From contig NW_027475133.1 in the NCBI RefSeq assembly GCF_051020985.1, forward strand, positions 6,448,001-6,512,000: DNA of 64,000 nucleotides. The letters run 5' to 3'. Both the position numbers and the translations under genes were made by a program. Origin of the DNA: Nomia melanderi. Its lineage: Eukaryota; Arthropoda; Insecta; Hymenoptera; Halictidae. Below, in pieces: positions 11,326-22,044 of the stretch; position 1 is the first letter of the stretch; every line of letters starts with the position of its first letter. A model generated the notes under the pieces. That model saw only the letters and a program-made list of their open reading frames with translations, was not told the DNA's origin and made no database searches.

Positions 11326-12141
11326 CCCCAGGGGCCGAGAAAACCACAGTCTCATGGGGCCGGACTCTCAGGGTCAGGGGAAAATCCAATATATATCTGG
11401 TGATATCTCGGGTGCTAATAGAGATAGCGCAATAAACCAAAGTGAATTATCTGCAGGAGGCACTGGCGCATGAATCTGTGCAGCGGGAACGACCTCGGAC
11501 CACCAGGGGCCGAGAAAACGACCGTCTCATGGGGCCGGACACTCAGGGTCAGTGAAAAATCCAATATATATCTGGTGATATCTCGGGTGCTATTACAGAT
11601 AGCGCAATAAATCAAAGTGCATTGTCTGTAGGAGGCCCTGGCGGATGAATCTGTGCAGCGGGAACGACCTCGGACCACCAGGGGCCGAGAAAACCACAGT
11701 CTCATGGGGCCGGACACTCAGTGTCAGGGGAAAATCCAGTATATATCTGGTGATATCTCGGGTGCTATTAGAGATAGCGCAATAAACCAAAGTGAATTAT
11801 CTGCAGGATGCCCTGGCGCATGAATCTGTGCAAGCGGGAACGTCCTCGGACCTCCAGGGGCCGAGACAACCACCGTCTCATGGGGCCGGACTGTCAGGGT
11901 CAGGGTAAAATCCAATATATATCTGGTGATATCTCGGGTGCTATTACAGATAGCGCAATAAATCAAAGGGCATTGCCTGTAGGAGGCCCTGGCGCATGAA
12001 CCTGTGCAGCGGCAACGACCTCGGACCACCAGGGGCCGAGAAAACCACAGTCTCATGGGGCCGGACACTCAGGGTCAGGGGAAAATCCAATATATATCTG
12101 GTGATATCTCGGGTTCTATTACAGATAGCGCAATAAATCAA
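11326..12141. repeat. Rearranged segment between the two domain-1 repeat families
   Basis: About 11640-12141 matches 8139-8640 at offset 3501, including the marker monomer and the GGGTTCTATTACAG variant. About 11090-12141 is in turn the left copy of a 1051-bp (six monomers + 1) tandem duplication whose right copy is 12142-12854. Confidence 0.65.
11752..11927 (+). repeat. 176-bp marker monomer, copy 4
   Basis: Same inserted A, 3501 bp (20 monomers + 1) after copy 3, with the same ACTGTCAGG variant. Copies 3 and 4 are therefore closest relatives. Confidence 0.9.
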
Positions 12142-12417
12142 AGTGCATTGTCTGTAGGAGGCCCTGGTGCATGAATATGTGCAGCAGGACCGACCTCGGA
12201 CCCCCAGGGGCCGAGACAACCACCGTCTCATGGGGCCGGACACTCAGGGTCTGGGAAAAATCCAATATATATCCGGTGATATCTCGGGTGCTATTACAGA
12301 TAGCGCAATAAATCAAAGTGCATTGTCTGTAGGCGGCCCTGGCGCATGAATCTGTGCAGCGGGAACGACCTTGGACCCCCAGGGGCCGAGAAAACCACAG
12401 TCTCATGGGGCCGGACT
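12142..12417. repeat. Start of the right copy of the 1051-bp duplication
   Basis: Matches 11091-11366 with several substitutions (GCAGCAGGACCG, CCTTGGACC, TAGGCGGCC). The homology continues to about 12854, inside the next block, where it stops at TCTGTAGGAGG against TCTGCAGGATG. Confidence 0.6.
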
Positions 12418-13327
12418 CTCAGGGTCAGGGGAAAATCCAATATATATCTGGTGATATCTCGGGTGCTAATAGAGATAGCGCAATAATCCAAAGTGAATTA
12501 TCTGCAGGAGGCCCTGGCGCATGAATCTGTGCAGCGGGAACGACCTCGGACCACCAGGGGCCGAGAAAACGACCGTCTCATGGGGCCGGACACTCAGGGT
12601 CAGTGAAATATCCAATATATATCTGGTGATATCTCGGGTGCTATTACAGATAGCGCAATAAATCAAAGTGCATTGTCTGTAGGAGGCCCTGGCGGATGAA
12701 TCTGTGCAGCGGGAACGACCTGGGACCACCAGGGGCCGAGAAAACCACAGTCTCATGGGGCCGGACACTCAGGGTCAGGGGAAAATCCAGTATATATCTG
12801 GTGATATCTCGGGTGCTATTAGAGATAGCGCAATAAACCAAAGTGAATTATCTGTAGGAGGCCCTGGCGCATGAATCTGTGCAGCGGGAACGACCTCGGA
12901 CCACCAGGGGCCGAGAAAACCACAGTCTCATGGGGCCGGACTCTCAGGGTCAGGGGAAAATCCAATATATATCTGGTGATATCTCGGGTGCTATTAGAGA
13001 TAGCGCAATAAACCAAAGTGAATTATCTGCAGGAGGCCCTGGCGCATGAATCTGTGCAGCGGGAACGACCTCGGACCACCAGGGGCCGAGAAAACGACCG
13101 TCTCATGGGGCCGGACACTCAGGGTCAGTGAAAAATCCAATATATATCTGGTGATATCTCGGGTGCTATTACAAATAGCGCAATAAATCAAAGTGCATTG
13201 TCTGTAGGAGGCCCTGGCGGATGAATCTGTGCAGCGGGAACGACCTCGGACCACCAGGGGCCGAGAAAACCACAGTCTCATGGGGCCGGACACTCAGGGT
13301 CAGGGGAAAATCCAGTATATATCTGGT

Positions 13328-13503
13328 GATATCTCGGGTGCTATTAGAGATAGCGCAATAATCCAAAGTGAATTATCTGCAGGATGCCCTGGCGCATGAA
13401 TCTGTGCAAGCGGGAACGTCCTGGGACCTCCAGGGGCCGAAACAACCACCGTCTCATGGGGCCGGACACTCAGGGTCAGGGTAAAATCCAATATATATCT
13501 GGT
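13328..13503 (+). repeat. 176-bp marker monomer, copy 5
   Basis: Same inserted A, only 1576 bp (9 monomers + 1) after copy 4. It carries AATAATCC in place of AATAAACC. Confidence 0.9.
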
Positions 13504-15392
13504 GATATCTCGGGTGCTATTACAGATAGCGCAATAAATCAAAGTGCATTGTCTGTAGGAGGCCCTGGCGCATGAATCTGTGCAGCGGGAACGACGTCGG
13601 ACCACCAGGGGCCGAAAAAACCACAGTCTCATGGGGCCGGACCCTCATGGTCAGGGTAAAATCCAATGTATATCTGGTGATATCTCGTGTGCTATTACAG
13701 ATAGCGCAATAAATCAAAGTGCATTGTCTGTAGGAGGCCCTGGCGCATGAATCTGTGCAGCGGGAACGACCTAGGAGCACCAGGGGCCGAGACAACCACC
13801 GTCTCATGGGGCCGGAAACTCAGGGTCAGGGGAAAATCCAATATATATCTGGTGATATCTCGGGTGCTATTACAGATAGCGCAATAAATCAAAGTGCATT
13901 GTCTGTAAGAGGCCCTGGCGCATGAATCTGTGAAGCGGCAACGACCTCGGACCACCAGGGGCCGAGAAAACCACCGTCTCATGGGGCCGGGCACTCAGGG
14001 TCTGGGGAAAATCCAGTATATACCTGGTGATATCTCGGGTGCTGTTACAGATAGCGCAATAAATCAAAGTGCATTGTCTGTAGGAGGCCCTGGCGCATGA
14101 ACCTTTGCAGCGGGAACGACCTCGGACCACCAGGGGCCGAGAAAACGACCGTCTCATGGGGCCGGACACTCAGGGTCAGGGGAAAATCCAATATATGTCT
14201 GGTGATATCTCGGGTGCTATTACAGATAGCGCAATAAACCATAGTGAATTATCTGCAGGAGGACCTGGCGCATGAATCTGTGCAGCGGGAACGACCTCGG
14301 ACCACCAGGGGCCGAAAAAACCACAGTCTCATGGGGCCGGATACTCAGGGTCAGGGGAAAATCCAATATAGATCTGGTGATATCTCGGGTGCTATTACAG
14401 ATAGCGCAATAAATCAAAGTGCATTGTCTGTAGGAGGCCCTGGCGCATGAACCTGTGCAGCGGGAACGACCTCGGACCACCAGGGACCGAGAAAACGACC
14501 GTCTCATGGGGCCGGACGCTCAGGGTCAGTGAAAAATCCAATATATATCTGGTGATATCTCGGGTGCTATTACAGATAGCGCAATAAATCAAAGTGAATT
14601 ATCTGCAAGAGGCCCTGGCGCATGAATCTGTGCAGCGGGAACGACCTCGGACCACCAGGGGCCGAGAAAACGACCGTCTCATGGGGCCGGACACTCAGGG
14701 TCAGTGAAAAATCCAATATATATCTGGTGATATCTCGGGTGCTATTACAGATAGCGCAATAAATCAAAGTGCATTGTCTGTAGCAGGCCCTGGCGCATGT
14801 ATCTGTGCAGCGGGAACTACCTCGGACAACCAGGGACCGAGAAAACCACAGTCTCATGGGGCCGGACACTCAGGGTCAGGGCAAAACCCAATATATATCT
14901 GGTGATATCTCGGGTACTATTAGAGATAGCGCAATAAACCAAAGTGAATTATCTGCAAGAGGCCCTGGCGCATGCATCTGTGCAGCGGGAACGACCTAGG
15001 ACCACCAGGGGCCGAGAATACCACCGTCTCATGGGGCTGGACACTCAGGGTGAGGGAAATATCCAATATATATCTGGTGATATCTCGGGTGCTATTACAG
15101 ATAGCGCAATAAATCAAAGGGCATTGTCTGTAGGAGGCCCTGGCGCATGAACCTGTGCAGCGGCAACGACCTCGGACCACCAGGGGCCGAGAAAACCACA
15201 GTCTCATGGGGCCGGACACTCAGGGTCAGGGGAAAATCCAATATATATCTGGTGATATCTCGGGTGCTATTACAGATAGCGCAATAAATCAAAGTGCATT
15301 GTCTGTAGGAGGCCCTGGCGCATGAACCTGTGCAGCGGGAACGACCACGGACCACCAGGGGCCGAGAAAACGACCGTCACATGGGGCCGGAC

Positions 15393-16092
15393 GCTCAGGG
15401 TCAGTGAAAAATCCAATATATATCTGGTGATATCTCGGGTGCTATTACAGATAGCGCAATAAATCAAAGGGCATTGCCTGTAGGAGGCCCTGGCGCATGA
15501 ACCTGTGCAGCGGCAACGACCTCGGACCACCAGGGGCCGTGAAAACCACAGTCTCATGGGGCCGGACACTCAGGGTCAGGGGAAAATCCAATATATATCT
15601 GGTGATATCTCGGGTGCTATTACAGATAGCGCAATAAATCAAAGTGCATTGTCTGTAGGAGGCCCTGGTGCATGAATATGTGCAGCAGGAACGACCTCGG
15701 ACCCCCAGGGGCCGAGACAACCACCGTCTCATGGGGCCGGACACTCAGGGTCTGGGAAAAATCCAATATATATCCGGTGATATCTCGGGTGCTATTACAG
15801 ATAGCGCAATAAATCAAAGTGCATTGTCTGTAGGAGGCCCTGGCGCATGAATCTGTGCAGCGGGAACGACCTCGGACCCCCAGGGGCCGAGAAAACCACA
15901 GTCTCATGGGGCCGGACTCTCAGGGTCAGGGGAAAATCCAATATATATCTGGTGATATCTCGGGTGCTAATAGAGATAGCGCAATAAACCAAAGTGAATT
16001 ATCTGCAGGAGGCCCTGGCGCATGAATCTGTGCAATGGGAACGACCTCGGACCACCAGGGGCCGAGAAAACGACCGTCTCATGGGGCCGGAC
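15393..16092. repeat. Nested 4-monomer duplication, left copy
   Basis: 700 bp repeated at 16093-16792, with identity running on to about 16869. Shared private variants are GGGGCCGTGAAAACC, GCATGAATATG, GCAGCAGGAACG, CTAATAGAG and GCAATGGGAACG. Confidence 0.8.
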
Positions 16093-16792
16093 ACTCAGGG
16101 TCAGTGAAAAATCCAATATATATCTGGTGATATCTCGGGTGCTATTACAGATAGCGCAATAAATCAAAGGGCATTGCCTGTAGGAGGCCCTGGCGCATGA
16201 ACCTGTGCAGCGGCAACGACCTCGGACCACCAGGGGCCGTGAAAACCACAGTCTCATGGGGCCGGACACTCAGGGTCAGGGGAAAATCCAATATATATCT
16301 GGTGATATCTCGGGTGCTATTACAGATAGCGCAATAAATCAAAGTGCATTGTCTGTAGGAGGCCCTGGTGCATGAATATGTGCAGCAGGAACGACCTCGG
16401 ACCCCCAGGGGCCGAGACAACCACCGTCTCATGGGGCCGGACACTCAGGGTCTGGGAAAAATCCAATATATATCCGGTGATATCTCGGGTGCTATTACAG
16501 ATAGCGCAATAAATCAAAGTGCATTGTCTGTAGGAGGCCCTGGCGCATGAATCTGTGCAGCGGGAACGACCTCGGACCCCCAGGGGCCGAGAAAACCACA
16601 GTCTCATGGGGCCGGACTCTCAGGGTCAGGGGAAAATCCAATATATATCTGGTGATATCTCGGGTGCTAATAGAGATAGCGCAATAAACCAAAGTGAATT
16701 ATCTGCAGGAGGCCCTGGCGCATGAATCTGTGCAATGGGAACGACCTCGGACCACCAGGGGCCGAGAAAACGACCGTCTCATGGGGCCGGAC
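16093..16792. repeat. Nested 4-monomer duplication, right copy
   Basis: Right half of the 700-bp tandem pair. In the 4.7-kb copy 2 the corresponding pair has shrunk to seven monomers by an exchange near 21.13 kb. Confidence 0.8.
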
Positions 16793-18228
16793 ACTCAGGG
16801 TCAGTGAAAAATCCAATATATATCTGGTGATATCTCGGGTGCTATTACAGATAGCGCAATAAATCAAAGTGCATTGTCTGTAGGAGGCCCTGGCGGATGA
16901 ATCTGTTCCGCGGGAACGACCTCGGACCACCAGGGGCCGAGAAAACCACAGTCTCATGGGGCCGGACACTCAGGGTCAGGGGAAAATCCAATATATATCT
17001 GGTGATATCTCGGGTGCTAATAGAGATAGCGCAATAAACCAAAGTGAATTATCTGCAGGAGGCCCTGGCGCATGAATCTGTGCAGCGGGAACGACCTCGG
17101 ACCACCAGGGGCCGAGAAAACGACCGTCTCATGGGGCCGGACACTCAGGGTCAGTGAAAAATCCAATATATATCTGGTGATATCTCGGGTGCTATTACAG
17201 ATAGCGCAATAAATCAAAGTGCATTGTCTGTAGGAGGCCCTGGCGGATGAATCTGTGCAGCGGGAACGACCTCGGACCACCAGGGGCCGAGAAAACCACA
17301 GTCTCATGGGGCCGGACACTCAGGGTCAGGGGAAAATCCAATATATATCTGGTGATATCTCGGGTGCTAATAGAGATAGCGCAATAATCCAAAGTGAATT
17401 ATCTGCAGGAGGCCCTGGCGCATGAATCTGTGCAGCGGGAACGACCTCGGACCACCAGGGGCCGAGAAAACGACCGTCTCATGGGGCCGGACACTCAGGG
17501 TCAGTGAAATATCCAATATATATCTGGTGATATCTCGGGTGCTATTACAGATAGCGCAATAAATCAAAGTGCATTGTCTGTAGGAGGCCCTGGCGGATGA
17601 ATCTGTGCAGCGGGAACGACCTGGGACCACCAGGGGCCGAGAAAACCACAGTCTCATGGGGCCGGACACTCAGGGTCAGGGGAAAATCCAGTATATATCT
17701 GGTGATATCTCGGGTGCTATTAGAGATAGCGCAATAAACCAAAGTGAATTATCTGTAGGAGGCCCTGGCGCATGAATCTGTGCAGCGGGAACGACCTCGG
17801 ACCACCAGGGGCCGAGAAAACCACAGTCTCATGGGGCCGGACTCTCAGGGTCAGGGGAAAATCCAATATATATCTGGTGATATCTCGGGTGCTATTAGAG
17901 ATAGCGCAATAAACCAAAGTGAATTATCTGCAGGAGGCCCTGGCGCATGAATCTGTGCAGCGGGAACGACCTCGGACCACCAGGGGCCGAGAAAACGACC
18001 GTCTCATGGGGCCGGACACTCAGGGTCAGTGAAAAATCCAATATATATCTGGTGATATCTCGGGTGCTATTACAAATAGCGCAATAAATCAAAGTGCATT
18101 GTCTGTAGGAGGCCCTGGCGGATGAATCTGTGCAGCGGGAACGACCTCGGACCACCAGGGGCCGAGAAAACCACAGTCTCATGGGGCCGGACACTCAGGG
18201 TCAGGGGAAAATCCAGTATATATCTGGT

Positions 18229-18404
18229 GATATCTCGGGTGCTATTAGAGATAGCGCAATAATCCAAAGTGAATTATCTGCAGGATGCCCTGGCGCATGA
18301 ATCTGTGCAAGCGGGAACGTCCTGGGACCTCCAGGGGCCGAAACAACCACCGTCTCATGGGGCCGGACACTCAGGGTCAGGGTAAAATCCAATATATATC
18401 TGGT
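18229..18404 (+). repeat. 176-bp marker monomer, copy 6
   Basis: Identical features to copy 5, including AATAATCC, 4901 bp later. It is the copy-5 monomer duplicated with its surroundings. Confidence 0.9.
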
Positions 18405-21114
18405 GATATCTCGGGTGCTATTACAGATAGCGCAATAAATCAAAGTGCATTGTCTGTAGGAGGCCCTGGCGCATGAATCTGTGCAGCGGGAACGACGTCG
18501 GACCACCAGGGGCCGAAAAAACCACAGTCTCATGGGGCCGGACCCTCATGGTCAGGGTAAAATCCAATGTATATCTGGTGATATCTCGTGTGCTATTACA
18601 GATAGCGCAATAAATCAAAGTGCATTGTCTGTAGGAGGCCCTGGCGCATGAATCTGTGCAGCGGGAACGACCTAGGAGCACCAGGGGCCGAGACAACCAC
18701 CGTCTCATGGGGCCGGAAACTCAGGGTCAGGGGAAAATCCAATATATATCTGGTGATATCTCGGGTGCTATTACAGATAGCGCAATAAATCAAAGTGCAT
18801 TGTCTGTAAGAGGCCCTGTCGCATGAATCTGTGAAGCGGCAACGACCTCGGACCACCAGGGGCCGAGAAAACCACCGTCTCATGGGGCCGGGCACTCAGG
18901 GTCTGGGGAAAATCCAGTATATACCTGGTGATATCTCGGGTGCTGTTACAGATAGCGCAATAAATCAAAGTGCATTGTCTGTAGGAGGCCCTGGCGCATG
19001 AACCTTTGCAGCGGGAACGACCTCGGACCACCAGGGGCCGAGAAAACGACCGTCTCATGGGGCCGGACACTCAGGGTCAGGGGAAAATCCAATATATGTC
19101 TGGTGATATCTCGGGTGCTATTACAGATAGCGCAATAAACCATAGTGAATTATCTGCAGGAGGACCTGGCGCATGAATCTGTGCAGCGGGAACGACCTCG
19201 GACCACCAGGGGCCGAAAAAACCACAGTCTCATGGGGCCGGATACTCAGGGTCAGGGGAAAATCCAATATAGATCTGGTGATATCTCGGGTGCTATTACA
19301 GATAGCGCAATAAATCAAAGTGCATTGTCTGTAGGAGGCCCTGGCGCATGAACCTGTGCAGCGGGAACGACCTCGGACCACCAGGGACCGAGAAAACGAC
19401 CGTCTCATGGGGCCGGACGCTCAGGGTCAGTGAAAAATCCAATATATATCTGGTGATATCTCGGGTGCTATTACAGATAGCGCAATAAATCAAAGTGAAT
19501 TATCTGCAAGAGGCCCTGGCGCATGAATCTGTGCAGCGGGAACGACCTCGGACCACCAGGGGCCGAGAAAACGACCGTCTCATGGGGCCGGACACTCAGG
19601 GTCAGTGAAAAATCCAATATATATCTGGTGATATCTCGGGTGCTATTACAGATAGCGCAATAAATCAAAGTGCATTGTCTGTAGCAGGCCCTGGCGCATG
19701 TATCTGTGCAGCGGGAACTACCTCGGACAACCAGGGACCGAGAAAACCACAGTCTCATGGGGCCGGACACTCAGGGTCAGGGCAAAACCCAATATATATC
19801 TGGTGATATCTCGGGTACTATTAGAGATAGCGCAATAAACCAAAGTGAATTATCTGCAAGAGGCCCTGGCGCATGCATCTGTGCAGCGGGAACGACCTAG
19901 GACCACCAGGGGCCGAGAATACCACCGTCTCATGGGGCTGGACACTCAGGGTGAGGGAAATATCCAATATATATCTGGTGATATCTCGGGTGCTATTACA
20001 GATAGCGCAATAAATCAAAGGGCATTGTCTGTAGGAGGCCCTGGCGCATGAACCTGTGCAGCGGCAACGACCTCGGACCACCAGGGGCCGAGAAAACCAC
20101 AGTCTCATGGGGCCGGACACTCAGGGTCAGGGGAAAATCCAATATATATCTGGTGATATCTCGGGTGCTATTACAGATAGCGCAATAAATCAAAGTGCAT
20201 TGTCTGTAGGAGGCCCTGGCGCATGAACCTGTGCAGCGGGAACGACCACGGACCACCAGGGGCCGAGAAAACGACCGTCACATGGGGCCGGACGCTCAGG
20301 GTCAGTGAAAAATCCAATATATATCTGGTGATATCTCGGGTGCTATTACAGATAGCGCAATAAATCAAAGGGCATTGCCTGTAGGAGGCCCTGGCGCATG
20401 AACCTGTGCAGCGGCAACGACCTCGGACCACCAGGGGCCGTGAAAACCACAGTCTCATGGGGCCGGACACTCAGGGTCAGGGGAAAATCCAATATATATC
20501 TGGTGATATCTCGGGTGCTATTACAGATAGCGCAATAAATCAAAGTGCATTGTCTGTAGGAGGCCCTGGTGCATGAATATGTGCAGCAGGAACGACCTCG
20601 GACCCCCAGGGGCCGAGACAACCACCGTCTCATGGGGCCGGACACTCAGGGTCTGGGAAAAATCCAATATATATCCGGTGATATCTCGGGTGCTATTACA
20701 GATAGCGCAATAAATCAAAGTGCATTGTCTGTAGGAGGCCCTGGCGCATGAATCTGTGCAGCGGGAACGACCTCGGACCCCCAGGGGCCGAGAAAACCAC
20801 AGTCTCATGGGGCCGGACTCTCAGGGTCAGGGGAAAATCCAATATATATCTGGTGATATCTCGGGTGCTAATAGAGATAGCGCAATAAACCAAAGTGAAT
20901 TATCTGCAGGAGGCCCTGGCGCATGAATCTGTGCAATGGGAACGACCTCGGACCACCAGGGGCCGAGAAAACGACCGTCTCATGGGGCCGGACACTCAGG
21001 GTCAGTGAAAAATCCAATATATATCTGGTGATATCTCGGGTGCTATTACAGATAGCGCAATAAATCAAAGGGCATTGCCTGTAGGAGGCCCTGGCGCATG
21101 AACCTGTGCAGCGG

Positions 21115-21150
21115 CAACGACCTCGGACCACCAGGGGCCGAGACAACCAC
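21115..21150. other. Hybrid junction of the one-monomer deletion
   Basis: Left of this point the monomer reads like 16190-16235 (GCAGCGGCAACG, CCACCAGGGG). Right of it the monomer reads like 16405-16420 (GGGGCCGAGACAACCACC). Neither copy-1 monomer has both, so the crossover lies within the shared GGGGCCG segment. Confidence 0.75.
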
Positions 21151-22044
21151 CGTCTCATGGGGCCGGACACTCAGGGTCTGGGAAAAATCCAATATATATC
21201 CGGTGATATCTCGGGTGCTATTACAGATAGCGCAATAAATCAAAGTGCATTGTCTGTAGGAGGCCCTGGCGCATGAATCTGTGCAGCGGGAACGACCTCG
21301 GACCCCCAGGGGCCGAGAAAACCACAGTCTCATGGGGCCGGACTCTCAGGGTCAGGGGAAAATCCAATATATATCTGGTGATATCTCGGGTGCTAATAGA
21401 GATAGCGCAATAAACCAAAGTGAATTATCTGCAGGAGGCCCTGGCGCATGAATCTGTGCAATGGGAACGACCTCGGACCACCAGGGGCCGAGAAAACGAC
21501 CGTCTCATGGGGCCGGACACTCAGGGTCAGTGAAAAATCCAATATATATCTGGTGATATCTCGGGTGCTATTACAGATAGCGCAATAAATCAAAGTGCAT
21601 TGTCTGTAGGAGGCCCTGGCGGATGAATCTGTTCCGCGGGAACGACCTCGGACCACCAGGGGCCGAGAAAACCACAGTCTCATGGGGCCGGACACTCAGG
21701 GTCAGGGGAAAATCCAATATATATCTGGTGATATCTCGGGTGCTAATAGAGATAGCGCAATAAACCAAAGTGAATTATCTGCAGGAGGCCCTGGCGCATG
21801 AATCTGTGCAGCGGGAACGACCTCGGACCACCAGGGGCCGAGAAAACGACCGTCTCATGGGGCCGGACACTCAGGGTCAGTGAAAAATCCAATATATATC
21901 TGGTGATATCTCGGGTGCTATTACAGATAGCGCAATAAATCAAAGTGCATTGTCTGTAGGAGGCCCTGGCGGATGAATCTGTGCAGCGGGAACGACCTCG
22001 GACCACCAGGGGCCGAGAAAACCACAGTCTCATGGGGCCGGACA

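Larger units (their letters stand above)
12418..17318. repeat. 28-monomer tandem duplication, copy 1 (4901 bp)
   Basis: Repeated almost perfectly at 17319-22044. The unit is 28 x 175 + 1 bp, the extra base coming from marker copy 5. It contains, in order, the marker monomer, CATATC-free CCTAGGAGCACC and TGTGAAGCGG monomers shared with the 18-mer, a nested 700-bp duplication, a TTCCGCGGG monomer (near 16907) and an A-B alternating tail (about 16675-17560). Confidence 0.85.
17319..22044. repeat. 28-monomer tandem duplication, copy 2 (27 monomers, 4726 bp)
   Basis: Matches copy 1 at offset 4901 up to about 21130 and at offset 4726 after that, so exactly one 175-bp monomer was lost. Apart from this, the copies differ by very few bases (for example CCTGTCGCATG near 18817 against CCTGGCGCATG). 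Even rare private variants such as TTCCGCGGG (near 21633) are retained, so the duplication is young. Confidence 0.85.
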
